This document shows, one piece after another, positions 24,620 through 33,668 of a stretch of 64,000 bases of DNA. The position numbers were made by a program, and so were the translations under genes. Positions within the stretch are counted from its first letter, which is position 1. The number at the start of each line of letters is the position of its first letter. The stretch is from the NCBI GenBank assembly GCA_944325245.1, contig CALUZM010000001.1:38682-102681 (forward strand). Direction: 5' to 3'. The notes beneath the pieces were generated by a model. That model saw only the letters and a program-made list of their open reading frames with translations, was not told the origin of the DNA and ran no database searches. This stretch comes from an uncultured Massilimicrobiota sp. Lineage in GTDB: Bacteria > Bacillota_I > Bacilli_A > Erysipelotrichales > Coprobacillaceae.

Positions 24620-26020
24620 TTATTTTTTATTTTTATTTCGTCTTTCGTATTCTTTTTCTCTTATCTCTTTTAAAACTTTACTATAACCTTGTTTATTTTC
24701 CTGTCTAACTCTTGCGATAGCCATTGCATCTTCTTCAACTTCTTTTGTAATTGTTGAACCAGCTGCAATATAAGCATTCTTTCTAACTGTCACTGGAGCC
24801 ACTAAATTTGTATTACATCCAATAAAGACATTATCTTCAATCTTTGTCAGTGATTTGTTCTTACCATCATAGTTTGATGTAATTGTTCCACATCCAAAAT
24901 TAACATCTTTACCAACTTCAGCATCACCTACATAAGTTAAATGTGAAGCCTTACTTCCTGCTCCAAAATCAGCTTTTTTCATTTCAACGAAATTTCCTAA
25001 ATGAGCATTTTCATGAATATGACAATTTGTTCTTAATCTTGCATAAGGTCCAATATCTACACCACTTTCAATAATGGAATCACTTAAGACAGAGAATTTA
25101 ATTTCAACATTGTCTTTAATTTCCATATTCGTAAACTCACAATATGGACCAATATGACAATGACTACCAATCACTGTTTTTCCTTTAATAATACATCCTG
25201 GTTCAATAATTGTATCTTGTCCAATCACAACATCTCTACCAATATACGTATTTGATGGATCAACAATTGTCACACCATTTAATAAATGTTCACGATTAAT
25301 ACGATTTCTTAAAAATTGTGTTGATTCAGCTAATGCTACACGATCATTGATACCACCAACTTCATCAAAATCATCAATCTTATAAGCATCAACTTTTAAT
25401 CCTTCTTCATTCATAATCGCAATGACATCAGTCAAATAATACTCATGTTGAGCATTGTCATTAGTCACTTGAGATAAAGCTTTAAATAAAGCTTTGTTAT
25501 CAAAGCAATACTCACCTGTATTCATCTCTGTAATGTCTTTTTGACTATCCAATAAATCTTTAAATTCTACGATTCCTTTAACTTGATCATCAACTTTAAT
25601 AATTCTTCCATAATGTGTACTAACATCACAATCAGCACTCATAATCGTTGCAGAATTATGATGTTTTTGATGATATTCGATAAATTCCTCTAATGTTTCC
25701 TTACGAATCAATGGTGCATCACCACATAAAACTAATGTAATACCATCTTGATCCGCTAAAACATCTTGAGCCTGTAAAACAGCATGTCCTGTTCCTAATT
25801 GTTCCTTTTGTTCAACAAAAGTCACATCATCAACAATAGCTTTCACTTGTTCTGCTTCATGCCCAACAACAACTATTGTTTCATCTACACCAAGTTTTTT
25901 CAATTCATCAACAACATGATTGATCATTGGCTTGTACAATACTTCATGTACTACTTTTGGTTTATCAGACTTCATTCTTGTGCCTTTACCAGCAGCCAAT
26001 ACAATAGCATATACTTTCAT
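24620..26020 (-). CDS. glmU: Bifunctional GlcNAc-1-phosphate uridyltransferase / glucosamine-1-phosphate acetyltransferase
   Basis: Makes UDP-GlcNAc for peptidoglycan. Residues 1-~230 are the uridyltransferase with LAAGKGTRMKSDKPKVVHEV and GTGHAVLQA. Residues ~250-450 are the left-handed beta-helix acetyltransferase with hexapeptide repeats and ASHLTYVGDAEVG. The 466-residue length matches the family. It is followed by prs in the conserved order. The 133-nt gap to ispE may hold a terminator and its own promoter. Confidence 0.97.
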   Translation of the reverse strand: MKVYAIVLAAGKGTRMKSDKPKVVHEVLYKPMINHVVDELKKLGVDETIVVVGHEAEQVKAIVDDVTFVEQKEQLGTGHAVLQAQDVLADQDGITLVLCGDAPLIRKETLEEFIEYHQKHHNSATIMSADCDVSTHYGRIIKVDDQVKGIVEFKDLLDSQKDITEMNTGEYCFDNKALFKALSQVTNDNAQHEYYLTDVIAIMNEEGLKVDAYKIDDFDEVGGINDRVALAESTQFLRNRINREHLLNGVTIVDPSNTYIGRDVVIGQDTIIEPGCIIKGKTVIGSHCHIGPYCEFTNMEIKDNVEIKFSVLSDSIIESGVDIGPYARLRTNCHIHENAHLGNFVEMKKADFGAGSKASHLTYVGDAEVGKDVNFGCGTITSNYDGKNKSLTKIEDNVFIGCNTNLVAPVTVRKNAYIAAGSTITKEVEEDAMAIARVRQENKQGYSKVLKEIREKEYERRNKNKK

Positions 26021-26153
26021 TTTTTTCTCTCCTTATCGCCACTATTCTAACAAAAAAACATATAAAAAAAAAGAGGAAACAGGGAAATACTTACATTCAT
26101 TCCCATATTTTCCATACTTTTTTCACAAAATATAAAGTTAGTCATTTATAACT

Positions 26154-27005
26154 TCAATCTTCCTGATTTAAAATTTCTGTTTTTCGTACAAAAGCATATT
26201 TATGCAAAAAGAAACGATATCCTCTTTCCAATAATTCCTGATCCTGTGTTAAACCAAATACACAAGAACCACTTCCTGACATCAAAGTTCCATCAAATCC
26301 CAATTCTTTCATTTCTTTTTTAATTTTCAAAATATCAGGTACAATTTTTAATGATGGTTCTTCTAATGTATTTCCTAAGCAATCAACAACTTGATCATAA
26401 TCATTATTCTCAATAGCCTCTTTCATATCGTGAATACGTGGATGAACAGCTTTTTTGAGATCAAGCATTCCAAATGATTTCTTTGTTGAGACACCTTTTT
26501 TAGGTTTAACCAACAATAAATAACAATGAAACTGATGTGGAATAAATTCTAACTGTTCTCCAATGCCTTTGACAAATGCCATTTTCTCATAAATGCAAAA
26601 TGGAATATCAGCACCAATCTCTTTACCTATATCAGCTAATGTTTCTAAAGATAAATTTAACCTAAACATCTGATTCATGGCTTTCATGACGGCTGCCCCA
26701 TCAGCACTGCCTCCAGCCAATCCGGCTTGCGTTGGAATATGTTTATAAATATGAATCTTCACACCATAAGGTATTTGATAACGTTCTATCAATGCTCTAG
26801 CAACTTTATACATGATATTACGTTCATCTGTAGGCATACGATTTGTATTCGCTGTAATCTGAATGCCCTGGTCTATTTTTTCAATATAAATTAAATCATG
26901 TAAAGTAATAGGTGTCATGATCATCTCCAAATCATGATAACCATCTTCTCTTTTTCTGACAACATCTAAAGCCAGATTCACTTTTGCATATGCTCTTACT
27001 TTCAT
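26154..27005 (-). CDS. ispE: 4-diphosphocytidyl-2-C-methyl-D-erythritol kinase
   Basis: GHMP kinase of the MEP isoprenoid pathway, which phosphorylates CDP-methylerythritol using ATP. MKVRAYAKVNLALDV is the normal N-terminus, PTQAGLAGGSADGAA is the glycine-rich ATP loop and LMSGSGSCVFGL the C-terminal GHMP motif. ATG 27005 is chosen: AAGGGG lies 8 nt upstream and the protein then has the usual ~283 residues. A longer upstream extension would overlap yabG and has no homology to the family. It starts 5 nt after the yabG stop. Confidence 0.95.
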   Translation of the reverse strand: MKVRAYAKVNLALDVVRKREDGYHDLEMIMTPITLHDLIYIEKIDQGIQITANTNRMPTDERNIMYKVARALIERYQIPYGVKIHIYKHIPTQAGLAGGSADGAAVMKAMNQMFRLNLSLETLADIGKEIGADIPFCIYEKMAFVKGIGEQLEFIPHQFHCYLLLVKPKKGVSTKKSFGMLDLKKAVHPRIHDMKEAIENNDYDQVVDCLGNTLEEPSLKIVPDILKIKKEMKELGFDGTLMSGSGSCVFGLTQDQELLERGYRFFLHKYAFVRKTEILNQED

Positions 27006-27009
27006 TTTT

Positions 27010-27756
27010 TCAACCCCTTGTTGGATATATTTTTCTAGCAACACCTTTTGTATCAATACCACCAATTCCATTTTGTTTATGTGAAGTGTGATTAATAATA
27101 TCTTCCACATCACAATAATTTCTCACACTCTCATTGGCGACTAAACTGGCAATATAAACAGGATCCAACGCATGAATATTCATGCGTTTAGGACTCGAAG
27201 CAAAATTTGCGCCACTCGCCAATAACATTTCATAATAAGACTGACACGCTCCTGCTATAATAATCAATGCATCTTTATCTTCCTGATATAAACGTGCCTG
27301 TTTGACTGCAGCTGTATAATCTAAAGAATGCTGATAATTTTGACCTATTGTTTTATCTGCATTTTTTCTTAAAGCATCATGACCAGTAATGACCAAAATC
27401 TGTGGTTTATGTTTTTCTAATAACTCTACAACACGAGAAGGCATTTCACTTTCTTTCATATAATAGCAATCCGCTCTAATCTTTAATTCCTCGTATTTCT
27501 TTTGACACATCTTCAAATATTTTTCATCACCATCAAGATGCAAAACCTTTCCCCTAATAACTGGATGTCTTTCCATCACAAAATCATCTTCCATTTGTGG
27601 CTGAATCTCACTTAATTCCAGATCATCCAAATCACTATCAGCAATTAATCGCAGTTCCACACCTCTTAAATAATAAATATCATCTTTAATATCAAAAATC
27701 TCAAATAATATATCTCGATTATATTTCTTTCTCACAACATAATCTCCAATTTTCAT
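27010..27756 (-). CDS. yabG: Sporulation-specific protease YabG
   Basis: A cysteine-type protease that trims spore coat and related proteins late in sporulation. The 248-residue protein has the family N-terminus (KIGDYVVRKKYNRDILFEI), the central LVITGHDAL and the SYYEMLLASGANFASSPKR stretch near the C-terminus, with SHKQNGIGGIDTKGVARKIYP at the end. It is a little shorter than the ~290-residue Bacillus protein. It sits between ksgA and ispE as in Bacillus, but the small veg gene usually found here is missing. Presence of this gene suggests a spore-forming lineage. Confidence 0.9.
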   Translation of the reverse strand: MKIGDYVVRKKYNRDILFEIFDIKDDIYYLRGVELRLIADSDLDDLELSEIQPQMEDDFVMERHPVIRGKVLHLDGDEKYLKMCQKKYEELKIRADCYYMKESEMPSRVVELLEKHKPQILVITGHDALRKNADKTIGQNYQHSLDYTAAVKQARLYQEDKDALIIIAGACQSYYEMLLASGANFASSPKRMNIHALDPVYIASLVANESVRNYCDVEDIINHTSHKQNGIGGIDTKGVARKIYPTRG

Positions 27757-27781
27757 AATCTCACCATGATATTATATGAAT

Positions 27782-28597
27782 TTATAAATAATGTGTGAGT
27801 TTCTGATAATCTTCTATTTTTAATTCTTCAGGTCTTTTCTTTAAATCAATATCACATGCATTCAATATCTCTTCAGTTTTATCTAAAAATAAACTCTTGA
27901 GATTATTATAGATTGTTTTTCTTTTTTGTGTAAATGCACATTTTAAAACCTTTGTAAGAAGTGGATTATATGTTTTTTCAAAAACAATCGATAAAATAGC
28001 ACTATCCACTCTTGGTGCTGGAGAAAAGACGTTTTGAGAAATCGTCATATCTAATGAACTCTTGCCAACACTTTCTATCATCAATGTCAAAGGACTACGA
28101 TAAGATGGATCAGTTAACTTTAAAGCAACTTCTTTTTGAACCATCACATGAAGACTATCAATATCTGCCTGAGACGTTATAATATGTTCTAAAATATCTG
28201 AAGTAATGTAATAAGGTAAATTGGCTACAATACTGACTTTTGTATATTGTTTTTTATAATCAGCCACTATTTTCTTCAAATCAACTGTTAAGAAATCTTG
28301 AAAAATAATATCAACATTCAAACATTCACTTAATGATTCATTTAATACATCTTTTAATCTTGTATCGATCTCATAACTGACAACATGTCCTGCCTGATAA
28401 GATAATTGTTCAGTTAAAGCCCCTATTCCTGGTCCAATCTCAATAACACAAGTCTGCTGATCAATTGGTGTACAAGCCACTATCTTTTGAATCACATTCA
28501 AATCTATCAGGAAATTCTGTCCAAACTTCTTTGTTGCTTTTATATTATATTTTTCTAATAAATACATTGTATTTGCTTTTTTTGCGATATTTTTCAT
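27782..28597 (-). CDS. rsmA: 16S rRNA dimethyladenosine transferase (KsgA/RsmA)
   Basis: Uses S-adenosylmethionine to dimethylate two adjacent adenosines near the 3' end of 16S rRNA. Visible motifs are KKFGQNFLIDLNVI, VIEIGPGIGALTE (SAM site), and IVANLPYYITSDIL (target-base motif NLPY). ATG 28597 is preferred: AGGTGA lies 4 nt before it, whereas ATG 28615 has no site. The resulting length of ~271 residues is normal. It opens the ksgA-yabG-ispE unit. Confidence 0.95.
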   Translation of the reverse strand: MKNIAKKANTMYLLEKYNIKATKKFGQNFLIDLNVIQKIVACTPIDQQTCVIEIGPGIGALTEQLSYQAGHVVSYEIDTRLKDVLNESLSECLNVDIIFQDFLTVDLKKIVADYKKQYTKVSIVANLPYYITSDILEHIITSQADIDSLHVMVQKEVALKLTDPSYRSPLTLMIESVGKSSLDMTISQNVFSPAPRVDSAILSIVFEKTYNPLLTKVLKCAFTQKRKTIYNNLKSLFLDKTEEILNACDIDLKKRPEELKIEDYQKLTHYL

Positions 28598-28641
28598 TCT
28601 CTCACCTAGATTCATTATAATCTAAATTGGTATAAAAGAAA

Positions 28642-28663
28642 AGCAGCCTTTCATCAGGCTGCT
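28642..28663 (-). terminator. Terminator of the DUF2812/LytTR unit
   Basis: AGCAGCCT pairs with AGGCTGCT around a 6-nt loop and is followed on the minus strand by TTTTCTTTT. Confidence 0.85.
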
Positions 28664-29153
28664 ATAATTTTCTTCGACCATCAATAATTCCAAAAGCAAT
28701 CATTCCTAATGCAATAATGACATATGCATAATGCAAGAAAAATCCCCAAATATTTGTTCCATAATATGGCATTGGTATAAAATTCATCAAGATAACATAA
28801 ATACACAATAACCAACATCCTTTAATAATCAATTGATAAGAATCTTTTGAGTCCGTATGCACTATTGGTTTGTTAATACAACTCTGATAAATAATAGTCC
28901 TTGAATTACCTAAATAGTTATCTTTCAATTTTTCCCATCCCTGATCTTTCATTTCCTTTTGACAAGTATTCATAACCTTATAAACATATCTTTTTTGATT
29001 CACCTTTTTAAATTTATAAAATATAATTCTCAATGGAACAAATAAATCAAAGGGAGTCAAACTCATAAGTTGATATCCTTGATATGATTTTTTATTCAAA
29101 TATCTCTCCATATCATGATTTCCTAAATCTATTCTGATTCTTAACATAAACAT
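28662..29153 (-). CDS. DUF2812-like membrane protein
   Basis: A 163-residue protein of unknown function. The N-terminal half has the DUF2812-like pattern: DMERYLNKKSYQGYQLMSLTPFD (a compact domain that often sits beside small regulators), then YVYKVMNT and DQGWEKL. Two membrane helices lie at ~108-125 and ~136-156, ending in a basic tail. It is 7 nt downstream of a LytTR-type regulator and shares its transcript and terminator. A regulatory or envelope role is inferred from context only. Confidence 0.6.
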   Translation of the reverse strand: MFMLRIRIDLGNHDMERYLNKKSYQGYQLMSLTPFDLFVPLRIIFYKFKKVNQKRYVYKVMNTCQKEMKDQGWEKLKDNYLGNSRTIIYQSCINKPIVHTDSKDSYQLIIKGCWLLCIYVILMNFIPMPYYGTNIWGFFLHYAYVIIALGMIAFGIIDGRRKL

Positions 29154-29160
29154 AAACTCC

Positions 29161-29802
29161 TTATGACATTTTTACATTACCTTTATAGGCTCTGCCAATC
29201 TGTAATGTTTCGGCATTCTTTAATAAAATATGATCAGAGAAAATATTTTGTATCCATTGTTTATTCACAATAAAGGATTTATGAATCTGAATAAATTGTG
29301 TGGAATGGATTGTATTGAGAAAGGCATTTAAATTCTTTCTTTCGACCATTGTTCCATTGATAGAATGGATAATAATCTGATGTCTTAATGATTCAACATA
29401 ATAAATATGGGATAAACGAATCTGAGATACAATACCATTTCTTTGATATTCATAATATTGAAATTTATCTTGAATATCTTGAAGCATATGAGATTCATTC
29501 TTTTGTATGTCTTCTGGTAATGATTCTTTTGAAAAATAGAGATTGACTTTTAATCTCATACACTCACTAACCATATCATAGTCTTTAGGACCAATAACAT
29601 AATACAGTGCATAATCATGATGTGGTTGTTGTTCAATCAATTTTAAATCTTCTTTTTGTTGGACTTCAAAAATATAAATATCCTGATGACTATTTTTTTG
29701 ATAAGAAATGATTGTATATTCTAGATGTTCTTTTTGGAAGAAACTTTCAAATAGTTGTTGAATATTTGAACTATTCTTTGAATAGATACTCACTCTAATC
29801 AT
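29161..29802 (-). CDS. LytTR-domain transcription regulator with degenerate receiver
   Basis: A 213-residue protein. The C-terminal ~95 residues are a LytTR DNA-binding domain: IYYVESLRHQIIIHSINGTMVERKNLNAFLN, then FIQIHKSFIVN, then LKNAETLQIGRAYKG. The N-terminal ~110 residues have the size of a receiver domain (IRVSIYSKNS, DYALYYVIG) but lack a clear phospho-acceptor Asp pattern. No sensor kinase lies nearby; the overlapping upstream gene is a small membrane protein that might act as input. It may regulate its own unit. Confidence 0.8.
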   Translation of the reverse strand: MIRVSIYSKNSSNIQQLFESFFQKEHLEYTIISYQKNSHQDIYIFEVQQKEDLKLIEQQPHHDYALYYVIGPKDYDMVSECMRLKVNLYFSKESLPEDIQKNESHMLQDIQDKFQYYEYQRNGIVSQIRLSHIYYVESLRHQIIIHSINGTMVERKNLNAFLNTIHSTQFIQIHKSFIVNKQWIQNIFSDHILLKNAETLQIGRAYKGNVKMS

Positions 29803-30389
29803 TTTGATTGCTCCTTTTCTATCTTATCTAAATGGTCAGATAGACGTTCTTTTTGTTGTAATGCATCTAGAATATGATAATGATCCTGAAAATGAATACC
29901 TTGTTCTTTTAAATAGTTGACAGCTTTATTAAAGTCTTTTCTTCCTGATAATGTTAAAGCAATAAAACTATATATAGATCCATCATAAGTATGAACATTG
30001 AACCAGACATCATAACCGATAGCTCCATAAGGAAATCGAGGAACTTTGGCATAATTGATATCAATATAATCAATTTGACTGAGATTTAATGTCATCTGAT
30101 AATCTAACTGATGGGTATGAAAAATATGCTTATAAAAAGAGCAAATCTTCATTAACATATTATCATGATAAGTGTATTGTAAAACATTTTGATCAACTCG
30201 CCACATCAACTCACAATAACTGATTCCTGGAAAAACAATAAAGATTGCTATGAGAATCGTTAAAATACCTACGATTCGCATTCCTTCCCACATATTTGCC
30301 ATGATTAACAAGACTCCATAAGCACAAATGAATATCACATATGTGAAAGCTGTTTTAATTTTAGGTTTACCTACAGTATATTTCATCAT
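29799..30389 (-). CDS. Hypothetical membrane protein linked to LytTR regulator
   Basis: A 196-residue protein with two N-terminal membrane helices (~15-32 and ~36-55) and a soluble C-terminal part containing a beta-rich stretch (WFNVHTYDGSIYSFIALTLSG). No family was recognised. Its last codons overlap the LytTR gene start by 4 nt, so the two proteins are probably made in fixed ratio. It could be a PH-like membrane sensor, but this is not shown. Confidence 0.55.
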   Translation of the reverse strand: MMKYTVGKPKIKTAFTYVIFICAYGVLLIMANMWEGMRIVGILTILIAIFIVFPGISYCELMWRVDQNVLQYTYHDNMLMKICSFYKHIFHTHQLDYQMTLNLSQIDYIDINYAKVPRFPYGAIGYDVWFNVHTYDGSIYSFIALTLSGRKDFNKAVNYLKEQGIHFQDHYHILDALQQKERLSDHLDKIEKEQSK

Positions 30390-30525
30390 TCATCTCTCCT
30401 TTCACTTTTCATTTTATGCTTTTTTATGACACTGTAAATAGATGTGACACCAACAACATTTTATAGACCTATTCTACTTTATTTTATAAAAAAAATCATT
30501 TATAATTGAAAGCGAGGTAACATTT

Positions 30526-31035
30526 ATGGATAGAAAAGAAAAGATTATTGAAGAAATTAAAAAAAGTGATAAACCCGTATCTGCTTCTACACTAGCAAAA
30601 AAGCTTGGTGTTTCAAGACAAATCATTGTTGGTGATGTGGCATTAATACGTGCTAGTGGAACCAATATCATTGCGACACCTAGAGGATATATATTAGATT
30701 CTAAGCAACAAAATCACACCTATACTATTGCTGTAAAGCATACTCAAGAACAGATGGCTGATGAATTATATACGATTGTGGATTTGGGTGGATGTGCTAT
30801 TGATGTTATTGTGGATCATCCTGTCTATGGACAACTCACTGGTAAATTACATTTATCATCTCGTTATGATGTTGATCAATTTATAAAAAAAGTCAATAAC
30901 AATCAGGCTAAACCTTTAAGTCAATTAACTGATGGTTTACATTTACATACTATCCAATGCTCATCATATGAAATTTATCAACGTATTGTTGAAGCACTCG
31001 ATCAAAAAGGTTATTTATTTAAGAAAGATATTTAA
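30526..31035 (+). CDS. niaR: Nicotinate-responsive transcription repressor NiaR
   Basis: A 169-residue repressor of NAD precursor genes. The N-terminal winged helix (HTH_11) shows KIIEEIKKSDKPVSASTLAKKLGVSRQIIVGDVALIR; the C-terminal 3H ligand domain shows the conserved His residues around DVIVDHPVYGQL, KLHLSSRYDV and TDGLHLHTI. It senses nicotinic acid in Bacillus and Thermotoga. The next gene is a NiaX transporter with a perfect palindrome at its promoter, the standard regulatory pair. Confidence 0.92.
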   Translation: MDRKEKIIEEIKKSDKPVSASTLAKKLGVSRQIIVGDVALIRASGTNIIATPRGYILDSKQQNHTYTIAVKHTQEQMADELYTIVDLGGCAIDVIVDHPVYGQLTGKLHLSSRYDVDQFIKKVNNNQAKPLSQLTDGLHLHTIQCSSYEIYQRIVEALDQKGYLFKKDI

Positions 31036-31038
31036 TAC

Positions 31039-31062
31039 TGAGGAGAAAATCCTCTTTTTTTA
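31039..31062 (+). terminator. Terminator of niaR
   Basis: GAGGA-loop-TCCTC followed by TTTTTTTATT. The -35 box of the niaX promoter overlaps the end of the T-run. Confidence 0.8.
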
Positions 31063-31116
31063 TTGACACAAATTCTTTTTTGATTATAATAGGTCATAAC
31101 ATGTGTCTTGACACAT
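31063..31116 (+). promoter_or_regulatory. niaX promoter with NiaR operator
   Basis: TTGACA (31063-31068), 16 nt and TATAAT (31085-31090) form a near-consensus promoter. The palindrome ATGTGTCTTGACACAT (31101-31116) follows at about +4 to +20. It resembles known NiaR (YrxA) sites built on TGTC/GACA half-sites and lies next to niaR, so nicotinate-dependent repression is very likely. Confidence 0.8.
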
Positions 31117-31140
31117 CAATTGACAAGGAGATGTAGAAAT

Positions 31141-31716
31141 ATGAAATCACATAAACATATGCAAGTACTCGTTTTAGCTTCATTATTAATTGCTGTAGGA
31201 ACAGTCATTCCTATGTTAATGCCCAAAATTATTGTTGGACCAATGTCTTTTACCTTAGCTTCACATGTTGCTGTCATGATAGCCATATTTATTAGTCCAG
31301 CAGTAGCCATTGCTGTTGCTTTAGGAACAACACTTGGTTTCTTTATGGCAGGTTTCCCATTTGTTGTTGTCATGAGAGCTCTTACTCATGTCATTTGGGC
31401 TTATTTAGGTGCAAAATATGCGCAAAAGAATCCACAAATTTTTGAAAAACCAATCAAAACATTACAGTTTAATATTGTGATTGCATTGATTCATGCCATT
31501 GGAGAAATGATTATTGTAATTCCTTTCTATTATGGAAATGGAATGGATATCCAAATGTTCTGTTATATGATTTTTGGTTTAGTAGGATTAGGAACTATTA
31601 TTCACAGCTCTATTGATTTTTGTATCACTCTTCCTGTATGGAAGGCTTTAAGTCAAAGCAGAGTTATCACTGGTGTTTCACAAGTGAAGAAAATCAATCT
31701 CATTAAAAACGCATAA
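31141..31716 (+). CDS. niaX: Niacin ECF transporter substrate-binding protein NiaX
   Basis: A ~191-residue integral membrane protein, the S component that binds nicotinic acid and works with a shared ECF energising module. Membrane helices cover most of the chain, with the family stretch GPMSFTLASHVAVMIAIFIS and later GFFMAGFPFVVVMRALTHVIW. ATG 31141 is chosen because AGGAGA lies 9 nt before it, while an upstream start would fall inside the operator. No ECF A/T genes are in the window. Confidence 0.88.
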   Translation: MKSHKHMQVLVLASLLIAVGTVIPMLMPKIIVGPMSFTLASHVAVMIAIFISPAVAIAVALGTTLGFFMAGFPFVVVMRALTHVIWAYLGAKYAQKNPQIFEKPIKTLQFNIVIALIHAIGEMIIVIPFYYGNGMDIQMFCYMIFGLVGLGTIIHSSIDFCITLPVWKALSQSRVITGVSQVKKINLIKNA

Positions 31717-31720
31717 AAAT

Positions 31721-31755
31721 AAGCATATAATCATTGAAGGTTATATGCTTTTAAT
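31721..31755. terminator. Bidirectional terminator between niaX and rnmV
   Basis: AAGCATATAA pairs with TTATATGCTT around a 10-nt loop and has a TTTTAATTT tail on the plus strand. It overlaps the last codons of rnmV on the other strand. Confidence 0.75.
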
Positions 31756-32267
31756 TTATTAAGAATATCTTGTTTTGTAATGGATGCCATATTTAATCTT
31801 TTAAATAATGTTTTCGCATTTCCATAACCTAGATGAAACAAATCATAGATAGCCAATCTTTTTTGTTTATCACCAATAATATCTAAAGAAATAAATTCTT
31901 CCCATGTCAATGACTGACTTTCTTTAGAAAAGCTCACAACATTTTCTAATGCCTGTATAATAGCTTCTTCCCTGGCTTCAGCAATCCCCAATTTCTTTTT
32001 CCCAATAGCATCTTTTTTATCTACAAAAGCTTGCTTAACATGAGGAACTCTTTCCATAATCATATTTCGAATGCGCATACCAGGATAATCAGGATCGGTC
32101 AAAATAATAACTCCTCTTGTTTTTTCTAATTCCTCAATCAAGTCCAATGTTGCTTCATCTAAAGCTAAACCATGTGTTTCTATTGTATCTGCATCAAATA
32201 ATTTTTGAATCACTGCTGTGTCTGTTTTTCCTTCTACAACAATCACTTCTTTGATTTTTTTCTTCAT
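31731..32267 (-). CDS. rnmV: Ribonuclease M5
   Basis: A 178-residue TOPRIM nuclease that matures 5S rRNA in Bacillota. The TOPRIM motifs are VVVEGKTDTAVIQKLF (Glu) and IILTDPDYPGMRIR (DPD). The C-terminal half has KLGIAEA and the RRL/L-helix region. In Bacillus it lies between yabE and ksgA; here it has moved ~3 kb away, near niaX. Confidence 0.93.
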   Translation of the reverse strand: MKKKIKEVIVVEGKTDTAVIQKLFDADTIETHGLALDEATLDLIEELEKTRGVIILTDPDYPGMRIRNMIMERVPHVKQAFVDKKDAIGKKKLGIAEAREEAIIQALENVVSFSKESQSLTWEEFISLDIIGDKQKRLAIYDLFHLGYGNAKTLFKRLNMASITKQDILNKLKAYNLQ

Positions 32268-32363
32268 TCTTCTTCACCATATTCATTATACTATATTTTT
32301 ATTATTTTTCATTGTCAATAAAGCACTTTTATCAGTATAATATGGTGACAAGGGGTTGATGAC

Positions 32364-33047
32364 ATGAAAAAATATAAATATTTGTTATTTGATGTAGATG
32401 GAACTTTGTTAGATTTCAACAAAGCAGAAGAACAGGCACTTATCAATACATTTCAAAAATATAATATTGTCCTTACTGAACAGATGAATCAAAGATATGA
32501 ACAAATCAATAAACAGTTATGGAAAGATTTTGAGAATGGGCTCATTGATAAAAAAACAATTGTTTATACACGTTTTGTTCAGTTATTTCAAGAATTTGGC
32601 ATTGATGAAGATGGCATTGCTTTTGAAGATGACTATCAGGATGCCTTAGGTGAAGGATATTTTCTTTTGCCTCATGCTAGAGATATACTTGAAAAGCTTT
32701 ATCAAAAATATCCATTATACGTTGTAACAAATGGTGTATCTAAAACTCAATATAGTCGTTTAAAAGGAACACGTATTGATCAGTATTTTCAAGATATTTT
32801 TGTATCAGAAGATATTGGTTATCAAAAACCAACTCGAGAATATTTTGATTACTGTTTTAAAAAGATGAAAAACATAGATTTAGATCAAACTTTAATTATT
32901 GGCGATTCTCTATCTAGTGATATCCAAGGTGGTATCAATGTAGGTATTGATACTTGCTGGTATAATCCTCATTGCATTGAAGAGCCTCAGGATATGAATA
33001 TCACCTATATCATTCATGATTTAAGAGAATTGCTGGACTTATTATAG
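32364..33047 (+). CDS. YjjG-family HAD pyrimidine nucleotidase
   Basis: A 227-residue HAD hydrolase. Motif I is LLFDVDGTLLDFNKAE, motif II VVTNGVSKTQ, motif III the Lys in DIGYQKPTREYF and motif IV LIIGDSLSSDIQGGINVG. The TLLDFNKAE stretch and the helical cap match the YjjG group, which removes phosphate from non-canonical pyrimidine nucleotides. It is a single-gene unit that ends in a strong terminator. Substrate assignment rests on family likeness. Confidence 0.85.
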   Translation: MKKYKYLLFDVDGTLLDFNKAEEQALINTFQKYNIVLTEQMNQRYEQINKQLWKDFENGLIDKKTIVYTRFVQLFQEFGIDEDGIAFEDDYQDALGEGYFLLPHARDILEKLYQKYPLYVVTNGVSKTQYSRLKGTRIDQYFQDIFVSEDIGYQKPTREYFDYCFKKMKNIDLDQTLIIGDSLSSDIQGGINVGIDTCWYNPHCIEEPQDMNITYIIHDLRELLDLL

Positions 33048-33050
33048 TTG

Positions 33051-33082
33051 AAGCTTACAGCGTGATGCTGTAAGTTTTTTTA
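33051..33082 (+). terminator. Terminator of the yjjG-like gene
   Basis: A stem built on CTTACAGC and GCTGTAAG with a 5-nt loop, followed by TTTTTTT. Confidence 0.85.
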
Positions 33083-33145
33083 TCATCAAATCATCACATC
33101 ATAATGCCATATAAAAAGTCCTGTATTTCTACAAGACTCATACAT

Positions 33146-33592
33146 TTATTTTAAATTTCTAAAAACATCTAATACATCTTCTGATAGACCATCTGACACA
33201 ATAACCATATGATCATTCACTTCTACTTTTTTCTTATCATCACCAATTGTCTTTTCACTCATAATACGATTGAATTCATCACCATCTTCATAACGATACA
33301 CATCAATGTTTCCATTATCTGTTACATAGCGATATCCTTCTACACCACCAACACTTGTTGCATCTAATACATTCTTAGATGAATAAGTAATATTTCCTTC
33401 CTTAAGTCCATTTTCAAATCGTGTATACCAATCATCTGTTTGATTCATTGTCGTATTATTGTTGTTGTTTTCATTTTCTGTGACATTTTCAGTTGAACGA
33501 TTGTTATTTGCTGTATCGTTTGGTGTATCTGTCTGACTGCTACATCCAGTAAAGAATGACATACATAAAAGCAAAACTAAAATTTTCTTCAT
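33146..33592 (-). CDS. Small lipoprotein of unknown function
   Basis: A 148-residue exported lipoprotein. The signal peptide ends in FFTGC (Cys17). An Asn/Thr-rich linker (~22-50) is followed by a compact ~95-residue domain with IDVYRYEDGDEFNRI and VNDHMVIVSDG. No family was recognised. It appears to be transcribed alone, downstream of the YhgE gene on the same strand with a 76-nt gap. Confidence 0.7.
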   Translation of the reverse strand: MKKILVLLLCMSFFTGCSSQTDTPNDTANNNRSTENVTENENNNNNTTMNQTDDWYTRFENGLKEGNITYSSKNVLDATSVGGVEGYRYVTDNGNIDVYRYEDGDEFNRIMSEKTIGDDKKKVEVNDHMVIVSDGLSEDVLDVFRNLK

Positions 33593-33668
33593 ATTCTTAC
33601 CTCCACATTCATATCATGGACAAAGAATAAAGAAATATACATGATTCAATCTTAATATGTTATTATTT

